Below are positions 36,069-44,217 of a DNA stretch of 64,000 nucleotides, one piece after another. Position 1 is the first letter of the stretch. Each line of letters opens with the position of its first letter. The stretch is from JAJTFA01 sp051715425. Lineage in GTDB: Bacteria; Bacteroidota; Bacteroidia; UKL13-3. Position numbers and translations under genes: made by a program. The notes below the pieces were generated by a model. The model was not told the DNA's origin and did no database searches. It saw only the letters and a program-made list of their open reading frames with translations. The stretch is from assembly GCA_051715425.1 (NCBI GenBank), contig JBPXJS010000041.1, positions 186,001 through 250,000 of the forward strand. Direction: 5' to 3'.

Positions 36069-36296
36069 TTACTTTTTCTTAGTAGCAGCTTTCTTAGGAG
36101 CGGCTTTCTTAGCAGCTTTTTTAGGAGCAGCTTTCTTAGCAGCTTTCTTAGGAGCAGCTTTCTTAGCAGCTTTCTTAGGAGCAGCTTTCTTAGCAGCTTT
36201 CTTAGGAGCAGCTTTCTTAGCAGCTTTTTTAGGAGCGGCTTTCTTAGCAGCTGACTTAGTAGGAGCTGCTTTTTTGGTTGATTTTTTAGTTGCCAT
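36069..36296 (-). CDS. Histone H1-like Lys/Ala/Pro-repeat protein
   Basis: 75 residues, almost only Lys, Ala and Pro: MATKKSTKKAAPTKSAAK followed by about six copies of the nonapeptide KKAAPKKAA. It resembles the C-terminal tail of eukaryotic H1 and the bacterial Hc1/AlgP-like proteins, and should bind DNA or RNA by charge, compacting the nucleoid. The coding DNA is a 27-bp tandem repeat (separate entry). It has an almost perfect promoter (36327-36357) and its own terminator, so it is an independent and probably well expressed gene. Confidence 0.88.
   Translation of the reverse strand: MATKKSTKKAAPTKSAAKKAAPKKAAKKAAPKKAAKKAAPKKAAKKAAPKKAAKKAAPKKAAKKAAPKKAATKKK
36096..36257 (-). repeat. 27-bp tandem repeat inside the histone-like gene
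   Basis: Six in-frame units start at 36096, 36123, 36150, 36177, 36204 and 36231; the outer units differ by one to a few bases. Unit loss or gain keeps the frame and changes the number of KKAAPKKAA repeats. Confidence 0.9.
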
Positions 36297-36326
36297 GTTT
36301 TTAGAACATTTGATTGATTACGATAA

Positions 36327-36357
36327 CAAAGTTATACTTGTGAATAAAATTTTCAAA
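36327..36357 (-). promoter_or_regulatory. Canonical promoter of the histone-like gene
   Basis: Minus strand TTTG (36354-36357), 19-bp spacer, TAACTTTG (36327-36334): exact match to TTTG-N19-TAnnTTTG. It lies 30 bp upstream of the ATG. Confidence 0.75.
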
Positions 36358-36788
36358 TACTTCCTCACTATCAAGCGAAAAAAGTTTGCATAAAAACATG
36401 TTGATAACTGCACCGACACCACTCAACATATTGATTTTACTGGTATCTCCATCATTCACCTATCAACAATTTTTTTTCAAAAAAAAATCATTTGATCCTC
36501 AGTTCATTATTCCTCTCAAAAAGATGCGAAACGAAATAATTCCGTTTTTTTTTCTTATGATGCCTGAAACGCATTGATTTTACTGGCACTCCAGCGTATC
36601 ACTACATAAACGCAACCTCCAGATTGTTGTTTTATGTTATTTCATTTAAACGATGATGATACACTCCCAATATTCCCGTTTAACATCTTAAATGAAGTAT
36701 ATTTTTTTATACACACCAAAATTACTGCTCCGGAATGTCTCTTCGTTTTAATAGAAGAATAGATCAAAATGATTGTTTAATATTGAGC
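36358..36788. other. AT-rich gap without a gene
   Basis: About 430 bp between the histone promoter and cinA. It holds two similar words (ATTGATTTTACTGG at ~36431 and ~36575) and long A and T runs. No ORF with family support, RNA gene or terminator hairpin was seen. The open frame of cinA extends upstream to 36735 but without family support. Confidence 0.6.
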
Positions 36789-38039
36789 ATGAATTCAGGT
36801 AAAATTTATGCTGCAATAATCACGATAGGTGATGAAATTTTAATTGGTCAGATTGTTGATACCAATTCTGCCTGGCTTGGTCAGGAGCTGGGTAAAGCAG
36901 GTATAAGGGTTAATCACAGAAGTTCTGTTGGCGATAATAAAGAACATATTATTCAGGCATTGAATGAGGCAAAAAAATATGCCGATATCATTATTACAAC
37001 AGGAGGTTTAGGTCCCACCCGTGATGATATAACCAAACATACTTTTTGCGAATATTTTGATACATCACTGGTACTAAATGAGCAGGTGCTTGAGTGGGTA
37101 ACCCGCATTTTCAGTATGCGAAAACTGCCCATGATTGAAAGCAATAAACAACAGGCTATGGTGCCTGCCAACTGCGATGTGCTCTTTAATAAAAGCGGTA
37201 CCGCCCCGGGTATGTGGTTTGAAAATGACGGTAAAATATTTATCAGCATGCCAGGAGTTCCTTTTGAAATGAAAAACATTTTCGAACAGGAATGTATGCC
37301 AAGAATCAGGAATAAATTTGTACTTCCCTCCATCATTCACCGCACCATTCAAACCTCTTCCATAGGAGAATCTTTTCTTGCAAAAAAAATTGAAGCCTGG
37401 GAAAATGCTTTGCCTGATCATATTTTTCTTGCCTACCTTCCTTCAGTTGGTCAGGTTCGTTTAAGGCTGAGTGGTTACGGAACCAATCAATCGATGCTCG
37501 AAAAAGAAATGAGTGCCATTATCGAAGACTTATATAAAATAGCAGGAGAATTTATTTTCGGGGAAGAAGATGATTCCCTTCAATCGGTGGTGGGGGCTTT
37601 ATTAAAAGAAAAAGGGAAAACCCTTTCAACGGCCGAAAGCTGTACAGGAGGTTATCTCGCACACTTAATTACATCTGTCCCCGGCAGTTCATCTTATTAT
37701 CGCGGAAGTATAATCAGTTATGCAAACGATGTAAAAATAAATGAACTGGGTGTTTCAGAAGATATTTTGAAAACAGCAGGAGCGGTTAGTGAAGCGTGTG
37801 TTAAACAAATGGCAGAGGGGGCAAGAAAAAAACTAAAAACAGATTATGCCATTGCAACCAGCGGAGTTGCCGGACCGGATGGTGGCAGCCCTGAAAAACC
37901 TGTTGGAACGGTTTGGATAGCAGTGAGCACACCTGATCAAACAATAGCTGCTCCATATCAAATGGGAGATAACAGGGAAAGAACCATAAACCGAACCGCA
38001 TTGCAGGGACTTGATATGTTAAGGAAACTGATTTCCTGA
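36789..38039 (+). CDS. cinA: CinA-family protein (NMN deamidase-related)
   Basis: 416 residues from ATG 36789, the usual length; the frame to 36735 adds 18 residues not found in the family. N-terminal molybdopterin-binding-like (COG1058) domain (IITIGDEILIGQIVDTNSAW, TGGLGPTRDDITK, ISMPGVPFEMK) and C-terminal CinA amidohydrolase domain (STAESCTGGYLAHLI, VPGSSSYYRGSIISYAN, TSGVAGPDGGSPEKPVGT). It hydrolyses nicotinamide mononucleotide to recycle NAD and may also have ADP-ribose pyrophosphatase activity. Monocistronic. Confidence 0.95.
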   Translation: MNSGKIYAAIITIGDEILIGQIVDTNSAWLGQELGKAGIRVNHRSSVGDNKEHIIQALNEAKKYADIIITTGGLGPTRDDITKHTFCEYFDTSLVLNEQVLEWVTRIFSMRKLPMIESNKQQAMVPANCDVLFNKSGTAPGMWFENDGKIFISMPGVPFEMKNIFEQECMPRIRNKFVLPSIIHRTIQTSSIGESFLAKKIEAWENALPDHIFLAYLPSVGQVRLRLSGYGTNQSMLEKEMSAIIEDLYKIAGEFIFGEEDDSLQSVVGALLKEKGKTLSTAESCTGGYLAHLITSVPGSSSYYRGSIISYANDVKINELGVSEDILKTAGAVSEACVKQMAEGARKKLKTDYAIATSGVAGPDGGSPEKPVGTVWIAVSTPDQTIAAPYQMGDNRERTINRTALQGLDMLRKLIS

Positions 38040-38071
38040 ACAGGTTACCTACTTACCAATACCAACCCGAC

Positions 38072-39070
38072 TTAAGAAATATTCAATACTATTTTTCCGA
38101 AATGGTCACCGTTTTGCATTCGATCCGCACCTTTTGTTGCTTCTGCTAAAGGGAATTCCGAATCTACCACCGGAACAATGCCACTCCGGTTCACCAGGTT
38201 TAACATCTCCTCAAACTCCTTATCATTTCCCATGGTGCTTCCGCAAATGGTTAATTGTTTCCAGAATATTTTTGCAGGTACGCCACTGTTAAAAGCACCA
38301 AGTGTTGCACCATAAAAAGCAATTCTTCCGGCAGGCTTGCATAAATCAACCAGGCGGGAAAACTGTTCTCCACATGCACTGTCTATGATCACATCAAAAC
38401 CTCCACTTAGTTGCTGCAACTCCTTATGCCAGTTTTCCTTTTTATAATTTACGCCCCCTTTGGCTCCCATAGCAATTGCTTTCTGAATCTTTTCATCATG
38501 GCCTGATGTTACATAAACATGGCAACCCAAAGCAAGGGCAAATTGAAAACAAAACAAAGCCACTCCTCCACCCACTCCGGTTATTAATACATTTTCTCCT
38601 GACATGGCACCTGCTCTTGCTGCCAGTGCACGATAACCCGTTAGCCCAGCCAAAGGCAAAGCTGCCGCCTGCTGTGCAGTGAGGTGTGATGGTTTTTCAT
38701 GAACCAAACGGGCAGCTACTTTTACATATTCTGCAAAAGTTCCATCCTGTGCCATTCCAAGAATGATATAATCCTTTGCCTGCGTTTTGGGATTAGCTCC
38801 CCAGTTTAAAGAGGGATTAATAATTACCTCTTTACCTACCAAATGCTGGTTTGCCTGTGCTCCGGCTTTTTCCACTACTCCGCACCCATCGCTTCCCTGA
38901 ATACTTGGAAACCGCAATCCGGCATACTGGCCTTTTTGTATCCATAAATCGCGGTGGTTAAATGCTGCGGCCTTTAACCGGATGAGTACCTCGTGTTCGT
39001 TTATTTCCGGTAGCTGAACATCTGTATATAAAAATGGCTGGTTAACGCCTTCCAGTATAATTGCTTTCAT
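38072..39070 (-). CDS. MDR-family zinc-independent NAD(P)H oxidoreductase
   Basis: 332 residues. GroES-like N-terminal domain (AFNHRDLWIQKGQYAGLRFP, QGSDGCGVVEKAG) and Rossmann domain (LITGVGGGVALFCFQFALALG, with VTSGHDEKIQ after). The structural zinc Cys cluster of classical alcohol dehydrogenases is missing, as in quinone-oxidoreductase-like members. It uses NADPH or NADH on an unknown carbonyl or quinone. It starts 7 bp after the small gene upstream, so it may be the last gene of the flippase-GT2 operon. Confidence 0.9.
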   Translation of the reverse strand: MKAIILEGVNQPFLYTDVQLPEINEHEVLIRLKAAAFNHRDLWIQKGQYAGLRFPSIQGSDGCGVVEKAGAQANQHLVGKEVIINPSLNWGANPKTQAKDYIILGMAQDGTFAEYVKVAARLVHEKPSHLTAQQAAALPLAGLTGYRALAARAGAMSGENVLITGVGGGVALFCFQFALALGCHVYVTSGHDEKIQKAIAMGAKGGVNYKKENWHKELQQLSGGFDVIIDSACGEQFSRLVDLCKPAGRIAFYGATLGAFNSGVPAKIFWKQLTICGSTMGNDKEFEEMLNLVNRSGIVPVVDSEFPLAEATKGADRMQNGDHFGKIVLNIS

Positions 39071-39077
39071 GGTATTG

Positions 39078-39350
39078 TTATCTGCTGTTATGGGCCAGTA
39101 ATCCTTCTTTGGTTGCCAGGTAAAAATATGCCCTCATATCATCGGTATCGTAAATAAAACTTCTCACATACTCCGTTTTATCTTCATCCCACTTCATAGG
39201 AACAACGTATTTCTTGTGAATGAGCTGCTTCAGCACATCAGCCACTATAGCAGGTTTTTCCTTACACTCCTCCAGTATATGATCAAATGATTCCACAAAA
39301 TAAATGGCATTTAATATATCATACTCCACATCGGTGAGTTGCGTATTCAT
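39078..39350 (-). CDS. Small conserved protein of unknown function
   Basis: 90 residues from ATG 39350. The open frame reaches 39551 but the extra part overlaps the end of the glycosyltransferase gene in another frame and is rich in Cys/Phe without family character. The short protein (MNTQLTDVEYDILNAIYFVE ... AYFYLATKEGLLAHNSR) looks all-helical with a winged-helix-like arrangement (VADVLKQLIHKKYVVPM), suggesting a small DNA-binding or scaffold protein; this is only inference. It lies between the GT2 and oxidoreductase genes in the same direction. Confidence 0.75.
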   Translation of the reverse strand: MNTQLTDVEYDILNAIYFVESFDHILEECKEKPAIVADVLKQLIHKKYVVPMKWDEDKTEYVRSFIYDTDDMRAYFYLATKEGLLAHNSR

Positions 39351-39390
39351 AGGCTTAGAAATCTGGTGCAATTTATATTTTCCGGCACAA

Positions 39391-40503
39391 TTACCTAATA
39401 CTTCTGCCCTTCCATCTGTAGGCTGAGGTATTGGCAAGAATTCCGATGATGAGTACATACAGGATATGAAATATTTCTGCAACAGGCAACCATAACAAAT
39501 AGGTTGTTCTTTTAAAGAAATACAAAACCGAAAAAAGGAAAATGGCTTCAACTGACATTTTTACAAGCAACATTTGTATTCCGAACAGGGGAGCAGCAAA
39601 TAAGTGATATACGATAAGGGCATTAAACAAATAAGCCGCAACCAAAATAGCGGTGATAAAGCGGTTTTCATATTTGGTACTTTTAGAAACCCATCTTTTA
39701 CGCTGGTCGGCCAATTCGGTAAGTGATACGTTGGCCGAAGTATGAACAATAGCCTGATTATTTTTTAAGAACGAAACCTGATCCGGGTATCTTTTAAATA
39801 TTTTGTGCAGTAAAAACTCATCATCCCCGCTGGCAATTCCTTCATTTCCTTCATACCCCTTTACCTCATAAAATGCCGATTTTTCGAACAACAGATTTGC
39901 GGCACTGCACATATTCGGGTTTTTAAGCCTGATGGCAGAACCTCCGATAGCTACCAATCCGGCAAACTCCATTGATTGAATTTTTTCAAATATATTGGTA
40001 GCTTTAAAAGCAACAGGAGCATATACCATTTTTGCTTTGGTTTCCGTTACATACGCATCAATGGTTTTGAGCCACAAACTGCCACGTTCACAATCAGCAT
40101 CGGTTAAAATAATATAATCTCCTTTAGCCTCTCCTATGCCAAAAGTAATGGCAGCCTTTTTAAGTTTACGTTGTTCGGGGTCGTCTTTCATCTGCAGCAA
40201 CCTGATGGTTGAAAACCGGTTATTGCTGATAAACTGAGCTACTTTATCTGCCGTTGTATCATCCGAATGATCATTCACGATTATTACTTCATACCTGGAC
40301 TTGTCGAACTGCTGATGTAAAATATCTTCAATGCATTTTTCAATTACCGCCTCTTCATTGCGGGCCGGTATAATAATAGAATACGTGAATGCCCCTGCCC
40401 TGTCTGAGACTTTATAAGAGGGTATTAGCAACCATCCTATAAAGTATACCAAAATAAGTAACACATAAAATGCCAGTAATACCAGGGAAACCCAGAAGAT
40501 CAT
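39391..40503 (-). CDS. Membrane glycosyltransferase, family 2
   Basis: 370 residues from ATG 40503, which overlaps the upstream stop by ATGA. One N-terminal helix (FWVSLVLLAFYVLLILVYFI), then the GT-A domain: SIIIPARNEEAVIEKCIED, VNDHSDDTT, and the metal-binding ILTDADCE (DxD-like); the acceptor region has GIASGDDEFLLHKI and the QRKRWVSKS (QxxRW-like) motif. Two or three C-terminal helices follow. A processive or lipid-acceptor sugar transferase at the inner membrane. With the flippase-like neighbour it probably forms one glycan or glycolipid unit; substrate unknown. Confidence 0.92.
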   Translation of the reverse strand: MIFWVSLVLLAFYVLLILVYFIGWLLIPSYKVSDRAGAFTYSIIIPARNEEAVIEKCIEDILHQQFDKSRYEVIIVNDHSDDTTADKVAQFISNNRFSTIRLLQMKDDPEQRKLKKAAITFGIGEAKGDYIILTDADCERGSLWLKTIDAYVTETKAKMVYAPVAFKATNIFEKIQSMEFAGLVAIGGSAIRLKNPNMCSAANLLFEKSAFYEVKGYEGNEGIASGDDEFLLHKIFKRYPDQVSFLKNNQAIVHTSANVSLTELADQRKRWVSKSTKYENRFITAILVAAYLFNALIVYHLFAAPLFGIQMLLVKMSVEAIFLFSVLYFFKRTTYLLWLPVAEIFHILYVLIIGILANTSAYRWKGRSIR

Positions 40504-41492
40504 TTGGCAAACCTCCACCTTAAAATTACTGCAAGGCCAAGCAGACCTGGTATCATCAGGTTAACAATCCACAGGGTATAGGCAGAAAGCAATACCCCAA
40601 CTACGTTTTCAGTATATAAACCAAAAAACCATAACGCACTTACCCCGCGCATTCCCAGTTCAATTAGTATGAATGACGGAACAAATGACTGAGCGCATAA
40701 TGTGGCGATGATGCATGCAAATGCTTTATCATTTCCAATATCAACACCGTAAAGGTTGAGGAATAAATAATACTGACAGATGAACACAGAATACCTTAAA
40801 AAAGCAAAGATCATTACCTGAAGGAGCTCCTTACGTTTATAAATACCAAACACTGCAAAATACTCTTTGAACTTCTCTTTCATTTTTAACCTGGTTAACA
40901 GATGGAGATTAAGGTAGGCTATAACCCCCGCCACAATAAAAACAAACAGGGTAATGTATAAAGCGGTGGCCATGGTTGTGGTAATTCTTCCCTGATCTTC
41001 AAAGAACCAGATCATGGCATATAACCCGAAGGCGGCTGTCATAAACATTTGGGCGGTATGACCGATAACGGTTACAATTGCTCCTTTTAGTTTGTTGTAC
41101 TTTTTCAGGTGAATAATACGGCCGGCAAAATCCCCAATCTGATTTGGGGTAATAATACTTAATGTAACTCCGGAAAGAACTGCCTTAAGAGCTTCGAAAT
41201 AGGTAAACTTTTCGTTCTTATTAATTAGAAGCTGCCATTTGGAAGCTTCGAGCATCCAGTTGAAACCCATTAACACAAAAGCAGTAACAAAAAAAAGGGT
41301 TTGAGAAAGCCCCATATCAAGCTGCTGAGATTGCATCAGCAGGTCTTCCAGGTGGTAGGCATAAAATATCTTATAAAAAATGAACCCGAAAGTTGAAAAC
41401 AGCAGCAGGAGCTTAAAAAAATTGATAAGTGTGGATATATACTTATTTTCGGGTTTCAAATCAGCATCATTAACAGAACTCAAATTAAGCAC
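40500..41492 (-). CDS. Lysylphosphatidylglycerol synthase TM-region-like (UPF0104) membrane protein
   Basis: 330 residues, about eight helices. The family core is TPNQIGDFAGRIIHLKKY, followed by GAIVTVIGHTAQMF, typical of the AglD/YbhN-like UPF0104 domain without the soluble aminoacyl-transfer part. Such proteins accompany glycosyltransferases and are thought to help flip or move lipids. The start is GTG 41492 because no in-frame ATG occurs before TM1; two bases away the divergent ruvC begins. Its end overlaps the GT2 start (ATGA), so the two are coupled. Confidence 0.85.
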   Translation of the reverse strand: MLNLSSVNDADLKPENKYISTLINFFKLLLLFSTFGFIFYKIFYAYHLEDLLMQSQQLDMGLSQTLFFVTAFVLMGFNWMLEASKWQLLINKNEKFTYFEALKAVLSGVTLSIITPNQIGDFAGRIIHLKKYNKLKGAIVTVIGHTAQMFMTAAFGLYAMIWFFEDQGRITTTMATALYITLFVFIVAGVIAYLNLHLLTRLKMKEKFKEYFAVFGIYKRKELLQVMIFAFLRYSVFICQYYLFLNLYGVDIGNDKAFACIIATLCAQSFVPSFILIELGMRGVSALWFFGLYTENVVGVLLSAYTLWIVNLMIPGLLGLAVILRWRFAK

Positions 41493-41494
41493 AT

Positions 41495-42085
41495 TTGAAC
41501 AAATTAGAACAGATAAAAAATTACGAACGCATTATATTAGGGATTGATCCCGGTACAATTGTAATGGGGTATGGCTTAATCGGGGTTGAAAAAAAGCAGG
41601 CTTATATCATCAGTTTAGGAATTATCAAACTTGATAAACTGGATGAACACAGTTTGCGATTAAAAAGAATTTTTGAACGTACCGTTGCATTGATTGATCA
41701 GTACCACCCTGATGAATTAGCCATTGAAGCACCCTTTTTTGGCAAGAATGTTCAGTCGATGCTTAAGCTTGGAAGAGCGCAGGGTGTAGCCATGGCAGCA
41801 GCATTAAGCAGAGAGTTGGCCATTCATGAGTATTCTCCAAAAAAAATTAAGCAATCAATTACCGGAAATGGTAATGCATCCAAAGAACAGGTGGCCGCCA
41901 TGCTGCAACGGATGCTAAAATTTAATGAAACTCCGGAATTTCTGGATGCTACAGATGGCTTGGGTGCTGCTTATTGTCATTTTCTTCAAAACACAAAAAA
42001 CCTCACTGCAGGAAAATCCTACAACAGTTGGAAATCATTTATTAATGATAACCCGGAGAAGATAAAAAAAAATCCAAAAAAATAA
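41495..42085 (+). CDS. ruvC: Holliday junction endonuclease RuvC
   Basis: 196 residues from TTG 41495; there is no ATG before the first catalytic motif. The four acidic residues are in GIDPGTIVMG, LAIEAPFFG, and DATDGLGAAYCH. It resolves Holliday junctions with RuvAB. The basic C-terminal tail (KIKKNPKK) is longer than in E. coli (173 residues). The TTG start lies two bases from the divergent GTG start of the flippase-like gene, so its promoter must lie inside that gene. It ends 2 bp from the convergent HIT gene. Confidence 0.94.
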   Translation: MNKLEQIKNYERIILGIDPGTIVMGYGLIGVEKKQAYIISLGIIKLDKLDEHSLRLKRIFERTVALIDQYHPDELAIEAPFFGKNVQSMLKLGRAQGVAMAAALSRELAIHEYSPKKIKQSITGNGNASKEQVAAMLQRMLKFNETPEFLDATDGLGAAYCHFLQNTKNLTAGKSYNSWKSFINDNPEKIKKNPKK

Positions 42086-42087
42086 TT

Positions 42088-42480
42088 TCAGAGAAAACTT
42101 CTGATTCTGGCCGCTATTGCTTCGTACTCAGCAGGAGTAAATTGACTCCGTTCTTTTTCGAAGTTTAAATCCCCTATAGCATTCATTGGCACCAGGTGAA
42201 TATGTGCGTGAGGAACTTCGAGGCCAATAACAGCAACACCAACTTTTGTGCATGGTACGGCTTTTTTAATGGCAGATGCCACAATTTTGGAAAACAGGTG
42301 CAGGCCTGCAAATGCTTCCTCGTCCATATCAAAAATATAATCAGTTTCCTGTTTAGGTATAACCAATGTATGTCCTTCTGCTAATGGCCTTACATCCAAA
42401 AAAGCCAGAAAATCGTTAGTTTCAGCAATTTTGTAGCAGGGGATTTCGCCTTTAACAATTTTTGAAAATATGGTTGACAT
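42088..42480 (-). CDS. HIT-family nucleotide hydrolase
   Basis: 130 residues with the catalytic histidine triad in VPHAHIHLVPM near the C-terminus and the N-terminal FSKIVKGEIPCYKIAET typical of the HINT/PKCI-like branch. It hydrolyses phosphoramidates or dinucleoside polyphosphates such as AMP-NH2; natural substrate unknown. Six bp downstream of greA in the same direction, the same pairing as in many Bacteroidota, so they are probably an operon. Confidence 0.95.
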   Translation of the reverse strand: MSTIFSKIVKGEIPCYKIAETNDFLAFLDVRPLAEGHTLVIPKQETDYIFDMDEEAFAGLHLFSKIVASAIKKAVPCTKVGVAVIGLEVPHAHIHLVPMNAIGDLNFEKERSQFTPAEYEAIAARIRSFL

Positions 42481-42485
42481 GGTTA

Positions 42486-42959
42486 TTACAGGTTGATTTC
42501 GATTATTTCGAGCTGAATTTGACCAGCCGGTGCATTTATTTCCACCACCTCACCGGCCTTTTTGCCCATAAGGCCCACCCCAATAGGTGACTTTATAGAA
42601 ATTTTTCCTGTTTTGAAATCGGCTTCTTTTTCGGAAACCATAATGTATACCATTTCCTGTTTGCTCTTCAGGTTTTTAACTTTCACCTTACTAAGCATCA
42701 TTACCTTGCTGTTGTCAAGTTTGGTTTGATCTATAATTCTTGAGCGGCTTACCAGATCTTCCAGTTGTGCTATTTTGGCTTCAAGCAAACCCTGGTCTTC
42801 TTTGGCAGCATGGTATTCCGCATTCTCACTCAAATCACCTTTATCTCTGGCATCGGCAATTTGTTTTGATATAAAAGGGCGCTGAACATATTTCAGTTCA
42901 TGAAGTTCCTTATGCAGGTTTTCGAATCCTTCCTTCGACAAATAATTGATTTCTGCCAT
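42486..42959 (-). CDS. greA: Transcription elongation factor GreA
   Basis: 157 residues: N-terminal antiparallel coiled coil (EGFENLHKELHELK ... LLEAKIAQLEDLVSRS) with the acidic tip DKGDLSENAEYHAAK, then the C-terminal FKBP-like domain (ISIKSPIGVGLMGKKAGEVV). It stimulates cleavage of backtracked transcripts in RNA polymerase. Forms a pair with the HIT gene. Confidence 0.97.
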   Translation of the reverse strand: MAEINYLSKEGFENLHKELHELKYVQRPFISKQIADARDKGDLSENAEYHAAKEDQGLLEAKIAQLEDLVSRSRIIDQTKLDNSKVMMLSKVKVKNLKSKQEMVYIMVSEKEADFKTGKISIKSPIGVGLMGKKAGEVVEINAPAGQIQLEIIEINL

Positions 42960-43007
42960 ATCCTTTACTTAGCTGTTAAATATTACAATGCTGTTATTAA
43001 AATGAAA

Positions 43008-43035
43008 GAAACGCTCCATTTACACAGAGCGTTTC
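43008..43035 (-). terminator. Terminator of the TonB-receptor/T9SS/PorV operon
   Basis: GAAACGCTC / GAGCGTTTC perfect 9-bp stem with a 10-nt loop, followed on the minus strand by TTTCATTTT. It lies 27 bp after the stop of the PorV-like gene and before greA. Confidence 0.8.
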
Positions 43036-43061
43036 CTTTTATAATACGTTAGCAAATATAA

Positions 43062-44153
43062 TTAACTTTTCTTATTTCCTAATAAGAAGCGAATTGACAG
43101 GTTGTGGATGCCGCTAAACACCCTGGTAGGTTGGTATGCATAATCAATACCAAGGCTTGTTCCGCTTTTACTGATTGGTAACTGAACGGTACTTCCGGCT
43201 GAAAAACCGTAAGACTGTGTTCTGAAATCTTCTGTATTGATATCTTCCTGCCAGCCGTAACCTGCGCGAACCATAAATGTTTCCTTGAATGCGTATTCTG
43301 CTCCAAGAGCAACCACGTTTGAAGAAAATGCGTTATAGTTAAAATTACCTGATGGGGTTAAACGATGAAAATAAGTATCAGGGTTTTTATCCAGTCTGAT
43401 ATCATACGAAGCTCCGATATTTACAAGAGCAGGCAGGTTAAATTGCTCTGACCCGATTGCAGCACGTCTGTCGGCTCCGGTTGCCGGATTTACTGAGCGG
43501 AAGGTTAATCCTGATCCGCCATAAACCATATTGGGACCAATATTTCTTACACCAATACCAAAACGAAAATCCTCTTTCTTGATTTTTTTCTTTGGGTTGA
43601 GAGAAGTTTGGTATTGTACCCCCGCATCAAGACCAATACCTGTGGCCGAAACGTTGGTCATTCCTTCATAAACATAACGTATCAGCAATCCACCACTTAT
43701 GCTGTTTGAGAATTTTTTGGAGTATCCTAACCCAACGTTCAATACTTGAGGGGAGAATGTTCCCAGTGTTCCGTCTGGCTGTGATTCTGTTCTGATTAAT
43801 ATATCTCCAAACTCCATAGCGGTAAAGGAGAGACCTAACACATTGCCATTTCCGAATGATTGTGCAACAGAAAGATTATTAAAAAACACATCAGCACCCT
43901 GCAGGTAGATTACCCTTGAGGCCATTATTTCTGTTCTTTCTGTATAAGCTAAACCACCAATATTAAAATGCATTGCTTCAATACCTCTGGCTGATGCCGT
44001 ATTGGCTCCCATCATTCCCGCAGAACGCCCGTAAGGGTTTAGTATCATCTGGGTACCACCGGCCCCACCTGCACGATCAGGGTTTCCTGCTTTTACACTC
44101 ATGGCAGATAGAGTAACTGCCAATGTTAATACTTGTAAAATATATTTATTCAT
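43062..44153 (-). CDS. PorV/PorQ-family outer-membrane protein, third gene of surface operon
   Basis: 363 residues. Signal peptide (MNKYILQVLTLAVTLSAMSVKA), then PYGRSAGMMGANTASARGIEAMHFNIGGLA and NVGLGYSKKFSNSISGG, typical of the family, ending in a FadL-like barrel strand (IRFLLGNKKS). PorV-type proteins carry T9SS cargo from the translocon to the attachment complex. Coming after the 1327-aa cargo-like gene and a TonB receptor in one transcription unit, it may be a dedicated partner of that cargo; that is inference. A strong hairpin in the 64-bp gap before it may set its expression. Confidence 0.87.
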   Translation of the reverse strand: MNKYILQVLTLAVTLSAMSVKAGNPDRAGGAGGTQMILNPYGRSAGMMGANTASARGIEAMHFNIGGLAYTERTEIMASRVIYLQGADVFFNNLSVAQSFGNGNVLGLSFTAMEFGDILIRTESQPDGTLGTFSPQVLNVGLGYSKKFSNSISGGLLIRYVYEGMTNVSATGIGLDAGVQYQTSLNPKKKIKKEDFRFGIGVRNIGPNMVYGGSGLTFRSVNPATGADRRAAIGSEQFNLPALVNIGASYDIRLDKNPDTYFHRLTPSGNFNYNAFSSNVVALGAEYAFKETFMVRAGYGWQEDINTEDFRTQSYGFSAGSTVQLPISKSGTSLGIDYAYQPTRVFSGIHNLSIRFLLGNKKS

Positions 44154-44179
44154 GTTCTTTACTTTTATCTTATTGAAAT

Positions 44180-44207
44180 GGCAGGAAACAGCTTCCTGTT
44201 TCCTGCC
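44180..44207 (-). promoter_or_regulatory. Intercistronic stem-loop between T9SS and PorV genes
   Basis: GGCAGGAAACAG / CTGTTTCCTGCC, a perfect 12-bp stem with a 4-nt loop. There is no T-run behind it on the minus strand (ATTTCAATAAG), so it is not a standard terminator; it more likely stabilises or processes the mRNA. Confidence 0.7.
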
Positions 44208-44217
44208 TTAACTATTT

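Noticed and set aside
36048..36254. A plus-strand ORF rich in Ser, Phe and Leu repeats
   Set aside because: It is the antisense shadow of the Lys/Ala/Pro repeat gene and overlaps its terminator.
36358..36788. Possible small RNA or extra small gene in the cinA upstream gap
   Set aside because: No promoter-terminator pair or coding pattern; only AT-rich sequence and one short repeated word.
39351..39551. 67-residue N-terminal extension of the small protein at 39078
   Set aside because: It overlaps the end of the GT2 gene in another frame and reads as random sequence.
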